Shown: one piece after another, positions 1 to 8,717 of the stretch
Position numbering within the stretch: the stretch's first letter is position 1
Layout: every line of letters begins with the position of its first letter
Source: Novosphingobium sp. CECT 9465
Lineage (GTDB): Bacteria; Pseudomonadota; Alphaproteobacteria; Sphingomonadales; Sphingomonadaceae
Length of the DNA: 64,000 nt
Direction: 5' to 3'
NCBI RefSeq assembly: GCF_920987055.1
Contig: NZ_CAKLBX010000001.1
Coordinates: 3,582,501 to 3,646,500 of the forward strand
Notes under the pieces: generated by a model
Seen by the model: only the letters and a program-made list of their open reading frames with translations
Databases searched by the model: none
Told to the model about the DNA's origin: nothing
Position numbers and translations under genes: made by a program

Positions 1-178
1 GCTCATACACTACGCGCTACCAGGCCCCTGCCCGTTTCTTAGGCTTAACGTTGTAGCTCAAGACCCCGGGGGCTCAGCCTCCCTTCTCCGGTTCTTGCCG
101 CTGCGCAAATCCCTCGATCTACCTGCCGCCGTCGTGTGGTCGCACGCATCATCCAAAGACCTATTTAGGCCGTCATGA

Positions 179-1414
179 CTAGCCAATCTTCGCCATAAGG
201 CGCCCCGCCGCCCCCTGCTCTGCCGCGAGATTGCGATTATAAGCGAGCGGCATCCGCGGCGACTTCCACCGCAGCGCGTCCATGATGCCGGCCAAATCCT
301 CCCCGCTGGCGAACAGGTCCTGATTGAGCCCGATCCGCGTCGAGTGCGCACTGATCCCCTTCAGCAACCGCGCCAGATCGTCCGCCGTCAAATCGGGCAG
401 CGCGCCACGGTCGAACGCGCGGCCGATGATCGACCGAAAGATTGGTCCGATCGAGCCCGGGTGCAGCGCCACGGTGCCGATGTCATATTCGACGCGCGCC
501 TTCACCGCCGGCTTGGACAGCGTCTTGCGCAGATCCCACGTCTCCCGGCCCGAGATGCTGTCGATCGGCCGACCGCGCACGGCTGCCCGCGCCTTGTAGC
601 GCCGCACCTGCACCCGCCGGAACAGCGGCCCTGTCGTGATCCCCGCCGCTTCGGTCCACGCCGCGATCGCCGCGACGGTGCGCGGGCTGAGGTAGGCGGT
701 CGCCCCCTCCCCGTCTTGATCGCCCTTATGACGCAGAATCTGCAGCAGCCGCGCTTCGGGATCGATCGCCTCCTCAATATGCTCAATGGCGACCGCCACC
801 AGTTCGGAGGCGCGCAGCCCGGTGTCATAAGCGGCCGATAGCAGCGCCCGATCACGCAGCCCCGGCAGATCCTCGCCACAACTCTCGAGCAGCGCGCGGA
901 TGTTGAGCCCCCGCGCCTTGTCGCGCTCGACGTCGCGCACCGGGCCCTTGAACCGCAGCGGCCGCGCCTGCTTCTGCGCAGCCCCCTTCTCGCGGCGCAC
1001 CGTCTGGAGCCGCAGCTTCACCAGCGGCGCCGGCGTCGGATCCTTGAGCTCGAGCAGCTGGTGGATCTTGGCGATCGACGCCTTGTAGCGGGATAGCGAG
1101 GCCGGCCGGCTCCCCTTCCCGGCCCGCGCGTCGAGATAATCGGCCACGGTCTCGGCCGTCGCCGGCAGCGCGATCCGGTTGGTGCGCCGACACCACGCGT
1201 CGAACGCTTCGACGTCGGATTTGAGCGCGCGGATGCTGTGGGGCGACGAGGCGCCCTGATAGGCGGCGATCAGCGCCTCGTTGACGTGATGCGCTCGCCG
1301 GCGCGCATCTGCACGATCGTCCAAGCAATGTGGCCGAAGCCCCGACGACCGGCAGGGTCGCCTCAGGCGCCGCCACAACGGTTTTCTGCCCTTCCTGGCG
1401 GTTTCGATAGCCAT
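179..1414 (-). CDS. Tyrosine recombinase (solitary, RIT third-gene type)
   Basis: About 411 residues with the full tyrosine-recombinase signature: first Arg in TGLRASELV (about residue 200), HSTRIGL (about 357) and the nucleophile Tyr in LAYNRN near the C-terminus. It cuts and rejoins DNA through a 3'-phosphotyrosine link. It starts at ATG 1414; the open frame reaches 1450, but that extra part is basic and low in complexity. It is clearly a paralogue of the third recombinase of the trio at 8718-12218 (same RGLNxRALLE, SISGRETWDLRKTLSKPAVKARVEYDIG regions), but here it is intact and alone. It may be the remnant of another trio whose partners lie outside the window. Family is certain; its target site is unknown. 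Confidence 0.88.
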   Translation of the reverse strand: MAIETARKGRKPLWRRLRRPCRSSGLRPHCLDDRADARRRAHHVNEALIAAYQGASSPHSIRALKSDVEAFDAWCRRTNRIALPATAETVADYLDARAGKGSRPASLSRYKASIAKIHQLLELKDPTPAPLVKLRLQTVRREKGAAQKQARPLRFKGPVRDVERDKARGLNIRALLESCGEDLPGLRDRALLSAAYDTGLRASELVAVAIEHIEEAIDPEARLLQILRHKGDQDGEGATAYLSPRTVAAIAAWTEAAGITTGPLFRRVQVRRYKARAAVRGRPIDSISGRETWDLRKTLSKPAVKARVEYDIGTVALHPGSIGPIFRSIIGRAFDRGALPDLTADDLARLLKGISAHSTRIGLNQDLFASGEDLAGIMDALRWKSPRMPLAYNRNLAAEQGAAGRLMAKIG

Positions 1415-1844
1415 GACACGCCTAGCTGCTCGGCGGCGCTTGTACCGCACGTTATAAGGGGTGTCAAATCTGCTTATGTGGATAACTGTATTATCGCAAT
1501 AAAGCGTTTTCTCGATCTAGCACCATGGAGTGCCGTCAGCAGTCGACCAATCATTGTCCATTCAAAGCCGGTTTCCCGACTTCCCAAATGCGGACATGTT
1601 TTCCCGCTTGCTTCCGGGTCGCCCAATGTCAGAAAAGTCGACGTTTGGGACTGTCCGGATTTACTCGCCAAGATGGAGGAAGCGGTCTTTGATCTTGGCC
1701 TGATCCGCTCATGCCAGTGCTACGTCCCAGCAAGGGAATGAGCGATCATTCGCGAAGGCGTTTGCCGAACCCGATCTTCGAGGACTTTCGGTTCCCTGGC
1801 CGAGGCCACGTCACGACTTCGCCGGCCCGGTCGGGAATCGCGTT
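1415..1844. other. Intergenic stretch upstream of the recombinase
   Basis: No convincing gene. Short overlapping frames exist on both strands (for example 1474-1671 minus and the 3' half of 1238-1741 plus), but none has a ribosome site or a recognisable domain. The AT-rich patch at about 1450-1510, just upstream of the recombinase start, is the likeliest place for its promoter or for a recombination site. Confidence 0.4.
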
Positions 1845-2517
1845 CTACATCTCGATCCAGAGATGATCGATCTGGATCGGAGACAGGCCGGCGAGTCGTT
1901 GATGATGGGATCGCAGGAACGCCAGGCGCTGCGCTGCATCGTGGCCTAGCAGCGCCAACTTATCCGTGACCGACCAGTTTTCCACTGTGTCGCCTACGAT
2001 CGCATCAACCCAGCTATCGAGCTGCTGTTTCCAATGCGGGATGTCGTTGACCTGGACATAGCCGATCATCGCGGCACGGCGATGGCTGCCACCGTGGTGC
2101 CCAGCCTTAAAGCGCTGAATCCCACCGTCGAACTGAACCGGCTGATCAGGTACTCGCGTTCGTCGCGATCCGCCGCTGCGGGCGTGGGCAGGCGCTTGCA
2201 TTCGATCGGGAGCAAGGTGCGATACTCGGTGTATTCGCGCCCTTCGATCCAGATTGATGGCTCCGCTCGGGGCGAACGGCAAGGTCGATCGCGCGGGCGG
2301 CCATCAGCTTCATCAGGCTCCTGCGCTTGACTGGATGAAATCCCAGCCTGGCGCGTGGCGAGAGAGACTATTCAGACCGCGAGCAGAGCTGCGCCGTCAG
2401 CTTGGTCTCGCCGGTCGCCGCTTCGCGCGCCGGATCATCGCGCCAGCCCGCCAGCGCACCGCCGATGAAACCGACCAGCGCCGACAGCCATTCTCCGGGC
2501 TGGATGGATACCGACAC
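1845..2517 (-). pseudogene. Broken PD-(D/E)XK-type nuclease-like gene
   Basis: Read on the minus strand from a GTG at 2517 (SD GGGAG 7-8 nt upstream), the protein begins SVSIQPGEWLSALVG. It then needs several repairs: a TAG at 2368-2370, a shift near 2320-2370, and another near 2120-2130. The restored frames give EPSIWIEGREYTEYRTLLPIE, then CKRLPTP, GGIQRFKAGHHGG and a C-terminus ending HLWIEM. LLPIECKR resembles the E-x-K half of a PD-(D/E)XK nuclease active site. It lies directly downstream of the N6-adenine methylase gene in the same direction, so the pair looks like a dead methylase-nuclease module. The nuclease call is an inference from motif and context; the frameshifts are directly visible, though sequencing error is an alternative. 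Confidence 0.6.
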
Positions 2518-5439
2518 TCAGCGCTCCCGCCGGTCTACCGCGTTCGCCTTCGTCCGCCAGCACCTCAGAAGCCCTGCGCTCTGAGGTCGGCGAGCACGTC
2601 GTCGGCGTCCCGAAGCGCGATGGCGGGCGTCCAAAAACGATGGCGATCGGGCTTCAACAAGAACACGAAAGCCGTCGTCGTAACAAGCGGTAATCCGCGT
2701 GATCGTCAGGCTGGTGCCCCGGCGCTCTTGGAGCAGCGCATCGAGCTTCTGGCGCAGTCCATCCGCGCCGGTCCAATCCACCTCGCCATCACCGAAGACA
2801 TAGGCCTTGCAGATCGCCCCAGGCCAGCGCTGACCCGGCAGCGCCTTCAGGGCGGTACGCGGATAAACCGCATTGATCTGCCGGGCGAAAACGTCGTCGA
2901 ATTCGGCAAGGGCTTCGCCCGGCGCGGGCCGCATGACGGCGGCGCCGGTGCCGAGGCGGATGAATTCGCGCTGGTGTTCGACCACATCCGCCGCAACGAT
3001 CCGCTCGTTCTCGCTGAGGTCGAGGTCATGATCCTCGGGATAGGGCACGGCCAGAACGTCGGCGCTCAGAATGGCGGTGGCGCGCTGCGTGAAGAGCCGA
3101 GCGCTGATCCCCGCCACGTAGGCACGCAGAACCGTCGCTTCTCGGAAGAGCCAATCGTTGATCGCGCTCAGCGCACCGAGTTGCTCCGCCGGGGCCGCCA
3201 AGCCGACGATCTCGTGCTTGTAGGCGAGGTAGTGGCCGTTCCACACGCCATGGTGCAGATCCTCGTGCTCCTTGATGAGCAGCAAAGGCGGCGTGAAACG
3301 CCGCGCGGTCTTGGTGTCCTTGATCGGCTTGTCGGGCACGACGTCGAGAAAGCGCGTATCGAGCCCATCACGCGACAGGTTGCTGGTCGGAAGCAGCGGC
3401 TTGCCGACGAGGTGCTCCGCTGGGCGCGAGATGCCCTTCCGGCCGGCGATATAGCCTTCGCCGAAATCCCACTGATGCTTCTGCGCGAAATCCCGCAGAG
3501 TCGGATAATCGCGCAAGCGCTGGATCAGGTCGTGGACGCGGCTTCCGCCGAGCAGGTTCGCCCGCCAGATGTCGCGAGACTTCTCCGCGATCGCGTTGCC
3601 GAACCAGTGCAGGTCATAATAGTCGATGTCGAAGCCCTGCTCGGCCGTCGCCCGGCCGTTGCGGCGAAACACGGCATGAAGGAGGCGGCTGTCGGCGGTC
3701 GGCTGCACCGCCTCGGCAATGACCACGACGACCTTCGGGTCGGCCTCGCCCTTCTTGAAGAGGCCCCGAACCGAGACGAAGTCCAGAACCTCACGGACCG
3801 ACCAGCGGCTGAAGAAGGACTGACGGAACGTGAGAGCGTGCTGGTTGTAGAGAAAGCCCGCGGGCTCGACCATCGCGAGCACGCCGCCCGGCGAAAGCAG
3901 CTCCATCGCCTCGCTGAGAAAGAGATAGGCGAGCTGGTTGTCGGCGAGCGCCCCATGCGCCTTGGTATAGGCGGCATAGCTTCGCCTCGCGCCGTCCGTC
4001 GTGAGAGCGGATTCGAACGGCGGATTGCCTACGACGACCGCGACCGGCGCCTGGACCAGGCCGCGCTCTTTGGCCTCGAAGAAGCAGCTCCAGTGGAGCG
4101 TGTTGTCGGCGAGCCGCGGAAACAGCTTGACGCTGGAGCGGATCTCTTCGGGCTGGAGAGCGTCGCACAGGCTCAGGCACAGGCTGAACGCGGCCAGTTC
4201 GACCGCCCCCTCTTCGAGATCGACACCATGCACGCGCTGGAGCAGCGGACGCAGATCGTCGACATCCGGACGCGCCCAGCCGTTGCGCCAGCGCCAGTGC
4301 AGCACCAGCCGCTTGTATGCCTCGACCAGGAAGACGCCCGATCCGCAGGCCGGATCGAGGATGACCCCGTCCCCGGCCATGAGCCGGTCGATACGGTCCC
4401 AGCTCAGCGTCTCTTCCAGCATTAGCCGAACCAACGCCGGCGGCGTGTAGATCGAGCTGGCCGCGTCTTTCACGAAGAGCTGGTAGATGTTGCTGATAAG
4501 CTCCACCGGCAGGTCGCGGAAGGAGTAGAGGCGCCAGAGGCTGAACTGCCCCGTCGAATCCTCGAAGCCCTCGACCAACCGCGCGTAGCTGGCGAGTTCG
4601 GTGCTGTCGGCCAGCGCTGCGCGCTCTGCATCCTTCAGGCGGAACACATGTCCGTTGAACCGCTCTTCGAGCGCTTCGAGCAATGTTATCAACGCCGGAC
4701 CATTGCCCAGAACCTCGAAAAAGTGGGTGGCGCCAGGCAAGGCGCGAGCGAAGTCGTCCGGCAGAAGGACCGACCGTTCCTCGAGATAGGCGATGAGCAG
4801 TGAGAGGATCAGTAATCGCCGCTGCAGCCCGCCATCGAGCAACCTACGCTCGCCCATCTGCCTAGCGAGCTCGCGGACTTCTTCGACCAGTTTACGATGG
4901 GCCGATTTCTGAGCCGAAAGCATCAGGCGGCAGGCATCGGGGTCGTCCCAGATGGCGCCATTGCGGATGCGAGCGGCATCCCACCATACGTCCTGCACCG
5001 CGATCTCCGCGCCGATCGCCAGCGTGCGGATCGGCCGGCAGATTGGCGTGTCGTCGGGACCGACGAAATCGGGCGCATGCGCGCAGCGGAAGAGCTGAAT
5101 CTGCCCCGGACCGGCGCGGTAGACGATCGGGACGCCGCTCCAGCTCCACAGCCGCTTGTGCAGCTCAGCGAAAGCCCGATCGTCGGCATGCGCGGCAGCA
5201 TCGAAAACGAAGGCCTGCGCGACCGATGCGCGACCATGCCGGCCAGCTTCGAAAAATACCGCGCGCGCGCCGTAGCTCGCGGCCTTCTCGATGAAGGCGA
5301 CTTCCTCGGGGGGCCGCCCCGCCGGAACATAGCCATCGACAGCGACCAGGCCATCGACGGCGGGCAGATCGCCCCCGCGCCCGATCGCGAAAAGCCATTC
5401 AGCGCCTTCGAATGCAGCGCCGGGTGTGTGGAGCGTCAC
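2518..5439 (-). CDS. Eco57I-like N6-adenine DNA methyltransferase
   Basis: A 973-residue protein starting at GTG 5439 with a strong SD (AGGAGG). An amino-terminal region of about 330 residues precedes the methylase core. Motif I is DPACGSGVFLVEAYKR (about residue 360) and motif IV is NPPF (about 470), the amino-methyltransferase combination that transfers a methyl group from SAM to adenine N6. A long C-terminal part probably recognises the target, as in type IIG/Eco57I and DISARM DrmMI-like enzymes. The last 36 residues are Arg-rich and look out of frame: a one-base shift near 2625-2632 would give a natural ending (AIALRDADDVLADLRAQGF) with a stop at 2565. The 3' end has therefore probably frameshifted. 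Its downstream neighbour is also broken, so the module is decaying. Confidence 0.82.
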   Translation of the reverse strand: MTLHTPGAAFEGAEWLFAIGRGGDLPAVDGLVAVDGYVPAGRPPEEVAFIEKAASYGARAVFFEAGRHGRASVAQAFVFDAAAHADDRAFAELHKRLWSWSGVPIVYRAGPGQIQLFRCAHAPDFVGPDDTPICRPIRTLAIGAEIAVQDVWWDAARIRNGAIWDDPDACRLMLSAQKSAHRKLVEEVRELARQMGERRLLDGGLQRRLLILSLLIAYLEERSVLLPDDFARALPGATHFFEVLGNGPALITLLEALEERFNGHVFRLKDAERAALADSTELASYARLVEGFEDSTGQFSLWRLYSFRDLPVELISNIYQLFVKDAASSIYTPPALVRLMLEETLSWDRIDRLMAGDGVILDPACGSGVFLVEAYKRLVLHWRWRNGWARPDVDDLRPLLQRVHGVDLEEGAVELAAFSLCLSLCDALQPEEIRSSVKLFPRLADNTLHWSCFFEAKERGLVQAPVAVVVGNPPFESALTTDGARRSYAAYTKAHGALADNQLAYLFLSEAMELLSPGGVLAMVEPAGFLYNQHALTFRQSFFSRWSVREVLDFVSVRGLFKKGEADPKVVVVIAEAVQPTADSRLLHAVFRRNGRATAEQGFDIDYYDLHWFGNAIAEKSRDIWRANLLGGSRVHDLIQRLRDYPTLRDFAQKHQWDFGEGYIAGRKGISRPAEHLVGKPLLPTSNLSRDGLDTRFLDVVPDKPIKDTKTARRFTPPLLLIKEHEDLHHGVWNGHYLAYKHEIVGLAAPAEQLGALSAINDWLFREATVLRAYVAGISARLFTQRATAILSADVLAVPYPEDHDLDLSENERIVAADVVEHQREFIRLGTGAAVMRPAPGEALAEFDDVFARQINAVYPRTALKALPGQRWPGAICKAYVFGDGEVDWTGADGLRQKLDALLQERRGTSLTITRITACYDDGFRVLVEARSPSFLDARHRASGRRRRARRPQSAGLLRCWRTKANAVDRRER

Positions 5440-5488
5440 ATCCGCCTCCTCGGACCGAGGGCGGATGGAAGGGCGAACGGCACCACGA

Positions 5489-5701
5489 TCATTTCTGCCG
5501 CTTCTTCTTCGAGAGCGCGAAGCCCTCCTTCAGCAGATCGGTCATCGTGATCCCTTGGGAGACCGCGAAGCCCTTGAACTCTTTCTTGAAGTCGGGACTC
5601 ACCTTGAAATTGAGCGACTTGTTCTCGCCGTCGCCCCCATGATCCTCGTCGGCCGGATGGGTTCGACTGCTGGCCAAGATACGCCCTCCCACTGCGGCCA
5701 T
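5489..5701 (-). CDS. ParG/CopG-like ribbon-helix-helix protein
   Basis: 70 residues from ATG 5701, chosen because GAGAGGG sits 4 nt upstream; the open frame runs on to a TTG at 5758. The acidic, flexible first half leads into a C-terminal strand-helix-helix (SLNFKVSPDFKKEFKGFAVS, then ITMTDLLKEGF). This resembles ParG-type partition proteins and small RHH autoregulators. No ParA-type ATPase is adjacent; the only ParA in the window is at 22882. The short repeats just upstream (5759-5798) are the natural operator. It could be a relic of a second partition or addiction cassette. Family by motif; role inferred. Confidence 0.6.
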   Translation of the reverse strand: MAAVGGRILASSRTHPADEDHGGDGENKSLNFKVSPDFKKEFKGFAVSQGITMTDLLKEGFALSKKKRQK

Positions 5702-5758
5702 GTTCCCTCTCGGCTGCTTCGGTTTGGGCAGAAATACAGATTTCCGCCTTTCTGGCAA

Positions 5759-5798
5759 TCCGGAAAGACGGAATTCCTGAAATCTGGAAAGACAGAAA
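5759..5798. repeat. Short repeats upstream of the ParG-like gene
   Basis: Two direct copies of a CYGGAAAGACRGAA motif start at 5759 and 5783 (24 bp apart), with a related inverted half (TTTCCGCCTTTCTGG) at about 5741-5755. They sit between the RHH gene start (5701) and an SOS-type box at 5880. Spaced repeats of this kind are typical operators or centromere-like sites for RHH proteins. Confidence 0.5.
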
Positions 5799-5879
5799 TA
5801 AAGAAATCTGGATCGACTCCTCGACTCACGCTGGCTCAGGCGGATTGATGGAAACGGCTAAAAACCGTTGTCATAACGA

Positions 5880-5894
5880 GAACACAATAGGAAC
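5880..5894. promoter_or_regulatory. Putative LexA (SOS) box, GTTC-N7-GTTC
   Basis: Both half sites are perfect: GAAC, seven bases, GAAC on the plus strand. This is the alphaproteobacterial LexA operator. An inverted repeat (AACGG/CCGTT) lies about 15 bp upstream. No intact gene starts right after it on the plus strand; on the minus strand the next gene is the RHH gene at 5701. It may have belonged to an SOS gene since lost. Confidence 0.5.
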
Positions 5895-5940
5895 ATTTGG
5901 TCAACCTGCGGCTTTGTGGCGCCGAATAGAAAACCGACCC

Positions 5941-6261
5941 CTATTCGTCCAGACTGGCTCCGGTCGACCAACGCTCGTCGCTCGGTTTCAGGAAATACCC
6001 TTCCTCGCAACAGGCCGGCGCCAGGGCGTGGAGCGGCGCCTGTTCGTCAAGCCATTCGCCGATCGCGAACGGATCAATCAGGAGAGGCATGTCCCTGCTC
6101 GCGCGGCCGACGATCGCGTTCGCGGCGGTGCGAATGCCAGCGCAGTACATGCCGTCAGGCCCATCAGCGATACGGGCGTTGATCCGTGAGGCGATTTGGC
6201 GGCTGCTTACGACCAGTTTAAGGCGCTCGCTGTTGCCGGTTGGAAGGACAGGCACTGCCAA
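5941..6261 (-). CDS. SRAP (YedK/HMCES)-like C-terminal fragment, probable
   Basis: 106 residues. The stretch IRTAANAIVGRASRDMPLLI followed by DPFAIGEWLD resembles the C-terminal part of SOS-response-associated peptidases (the TxxAN...MPVILDP..W-LD pattern). The invariant N-terminal MCGR catalytic Cys and the following domain are missing, so this is a truncated or internally deleted copy that cannot form abasic-site crosslinks. An SOS-type box lies just beyond its 3' end. Weak family call; an unrelated hypothetical is possible. Confidence 0.4.
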   Translation of the reverse strand: MAVPVLPTGNSERLKLVVSSRQIASRINARIADGPDGMYCAGIRTAANAIVGRASRDMPLLIDPFAIGEWLDEQAPLHALAPACCEEGYFLKPSDERWSTGASLDE

Positions 6262-6475
6262 GAGCGGTCGCCCGCTGATGGCATGCCTGTCCGGTGACGA
6301 ACGATGGAAAAAAGGGCGCGATCCAGAATATGGGCAACCGGGCGGTCGCTTTTTTTGATTTGGGTATGCCTATAAAGGAACAAGCCCTTCCAAAACGGCT
6401 TCCCAAAAAAATCCGGCAAACTTGACGCGCCACTAGGGATCGTCCGTGAGCGAGGCAGCCAAATAGACACTTGCT

Positions 6476-6934
6476 TCAAATTTTGCTTCGAGCGTTACGA
6501 ATTTTGTACTCGATGTCGGAAATTTTCCGACTGATGTCGCTGCACCGGCTTTCGCCCTCTGCAATCCATGAACGTAGTTTGACGATACGCTGCTCAGCGC
6601 TCGCAACCCGGTTGCGGTAGTCTAGCAATTTTGCAGCGGCCTCGGCTCTGCGCTCCTCACGGGAATGTGTGGTCGCAATCTTCTCTTGCCGCTGTGCCCA
6701 TTCCTGTGACGGCGGACTCAGCTGCCTTTCCAGAAAACCTTCCGCTTTTGCCAGTCTTTCCTTATTGGAGTGTATGCTGTCCGATATTCTGGATTGCGTG
6801 GATTCCAAACGAGAAATTGAGTCCTCCCACCGGCTGATATGCCCATTCAGGCGGTCTACCATCTCGTGATAATTATTGCTCCGCTGCATGTGATCGAACA
6901 GCAAAAACAGCCCAACTGCTTTGCCCAAATTCAT
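6476..6934 (-). CDS. Coiled-coil hypothetical protein
   Basis: 152 residues from ATG 6934, preferred over the longer frame (6997) because GGAG sits 7 nt upstream. The first 15 residues are fairly hydrophobic (NLGKAVGLFLLFDHM). The rest is a long heptad-rich helix: RLNGHISRWEDSISRLESTQ and onwards to RNARSKI, rich in E, R, K and S. GC is lower than in neighbouring genes, which suggests a separate origin. No catalytic motif is visible. It could be a membrane-tethered or structural coiled coil. Function unknown. Confidence 0.55.
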   Translation of the reverse strand: MNLGKAVGLFLLFDHMQRSNNYHEMVDRLNGHISRWEDSISRLESTQSRISDSIHSNKERLAKAEGFLERQLSPPSQEWAQRQEKIATTHSREERRAEAAAKLLDYRNRVASAEQRIVKLRSWIAEGESRCSDISRKISDIEYKIRNARSKI

Positions 6935-7199
6935 ACGTGAACTCCAAAAGTGTGCAGCCGTGAGGCTAAGTCGTGCCTGTGCTGCTGGATAGTGCAAATG
7001 CTAGAGAGAAGGCGACGAGTCAGTCGGGTCCTTGCAGCTGTGGCGGTAGTGTCCCGCTTGCAAGGCCGCTCAATAAGCGTATGCTACGGGGGCTTCGAAC
7101 CAACTGCAAATTCATAGCCTTTGCTACGAATTATCTTGTCGGTCGCGGCAGGGAATCTCGCGGATTGGCCGCGCGATACCTTTTAAATGGAGATTTTAC

Positions 7200-8456
7200 A
7201 TGGTTGCGAAAAGCGCGATTCTCGTCGATTTCGACAACGTTTTCATCACCCTTTGGGATCTCGATCGCGACGCTGCATTACGGTTCGCTTCCGAGCCCGC
7301 CGACTGGCTTCAGGTCCTCGCTAACACGCACCTGTCGGGCGATTCCCGGCGCTGGCTGGTGGCGCGCTGCTACCTCAATCCAGCCGGTTACTTGCGCGCG
7401 GTAGGCGAGACCAACGACCGCCTGTACTTCTCCCGTTTTCGCCCGGGACTCGTACGTGCGGGGTTCGAAGTTATCGACTGCCCCGTAGTGGCGCGGGGGG
7501 GCAAGAACGCGGCCGACATTCGCATTGTCATCGACGCGCTCGATCTTCTCGGCCACGGTACTCGTTTCGACGAGTTTGTGCTCGCCTCCGGGGACTCCGA
7601 CTTTACCCCGTTGCTCCAGCGCCTGCGTGCCGAGGACCGCCGGATTACGATCATATCGCCGGGATACCTCTCATCCGCTTACACTGCTCTGGCAGATAGC
7701 ATTGTCGGGTACGACGCTATTCGTGCCCTCGTCGCGGCAGACACGGAGGAATCCACCGAGGAGGACCCGCCCGCCCGCTCTGAAGTTGCTGCAGAGGGCG
7801 ACAAGAATGCCGAGGCCTCCGAGACTGCATTCGCCGATTTTGTGCGAAAGAGGTATGAGGGGGCCAGCGCCCCGCTCAACCTTGCTGCCCTCGCGCTGGA
7901 GGCGGCCCGGGCGCTTCCCGGTGCCAAGCGTTCTCGCTGGTACGAGCACGGTAGCTTTTTAGCGGCCGTCGCCGCCCTAGGGCTACCGCATGTCCGCTTC
8001 TCGCAACACCACCTGTGGGATGAGGACAGGCACCAGCCTCCGGCCGGCGCCACGGCCGGTGAAGCCGCTCAGCAACCGAAGCCCGTCGAACTCCTCTCAA
8101 ACGCCCTTGATCTGCCGCGAGTTAAGCAAGAGCATTGGCCGAGGCTATTCGACGCCCTGTCGACCTTCGCCGCGTCCAACGAGTTCAACCTAACGGAAGC
8201 GACGCGCTGGTGCCGCGATGCGCTTGCCCGCGATGGTGTGTCCGTCCCTCGCGCCACGATCGGATACGTGGCGCGAGGCTGTCAGTTCGGAGGGGCCCGT
8301 CTAGACGCGGAGGTTCCACCGAGTGCGCAGGAGATCGCAAGGGCGTTCCTGGACGCAGTGATCGAGCGAGCGGGAGCTGTCGGCGTGGCGCTTGATACAA
8401 GAGCAGAACAAGAGATCGCCAGTTGGCTCGGGTTGACACTTCCGCCAGCAGGGTAA
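7200..8456 (+). CDS. NYN-domain (LabA-like) RNase-like protein with LOTUS-like domains
   Basis: 418 residues; the ATG at 7200 has GGAG 8 nt upstream. Residues 1-170 form a NYN/PIN-like domain with the expected acidic residues: ILVDFDN at the start, KNAADIRIVIDAL (about 102-114) and LASGDSDF (about 130). These coordinate Mg2+ in this RNase fold. Two helical segments (about 215-285 and 300-405) look like OST-HTH/LOTUS RNA-binding domains, the usual partner. A cytosolic, RNA-directed role is expected from the family. It stands alone between mobile regions, which fits a cargo or defence-associated gene. Exact substrate unknown. Confidence 0.75.
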   Translation: MVAKSAILVDFDNVFITLWDLDRDAALRFASEPADWLQVLANTHLSGDSRRWLVARCYLNPAGYLRAVGETNDRLYFSRFRPGLVRAGFEVIDCPVVARGGKNAADIRIVIDALDLLGHGTRFDEFVLASGDSDFTPLLQRLRAEDRRITIISPGYLSSAYTALADSIVGYDAIRALVAADTEESTEEDPPARSEVAAEGDKNAEASETAFADFVRKRYEGASAPLNLAALALEAARALPGAKRSRWYEHGSFLAAVAALGLPHVRFSQHHLWDEDRHQPPAGATAGEAAQQPKPVELLSNALDLPRVKQEHWPRLFDALSTFAASNEFNLTEATRWCRDALARDGVSVPRATIGYVARGCQFGGARLDAEVPPSAQEIARAFLDAVIERAGAVGVALDTRAEQEIASWLGLTLPPAG

Positions 8457-8717
8457 GGCGAACAGTGACCATTGGAATACTGTCGTCGCTCCTCCGAGCC
8501 ATCTCGGCGGAGCCAGTCAAGATCCACTATAGCCAAGAAGGCTCGGGGAAATGATTCTCCGACGCGGTAGGATGGACCCTATGGGCGAGAGCCAGCCTGC
8601 ACACGGCCAGTCCCGTTTATAGGTACGAGAGTGAACATGGAATAATGGACGGCTGCTCTTGCTAAGAGCGGCCGTTCATCGCGCGCAGTCGGAACGGCAG
8701 GAATGTCCCAAACTCAG

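Noticed and set aside
2254..4425. 723-codon ORF on the plus strand opposite the methylase
   Set aside because: Antisense frame of a high-GC gene; Arg/Ala-rich with no domain, while the minus-strand frame has clear methylase motifs.
5845..6189. Plus-strand ORF after the SOS box as an SOS gene
   Set aside because: Composition and lack of motif point to a shadow of the minus-strand SRAP-like frame.
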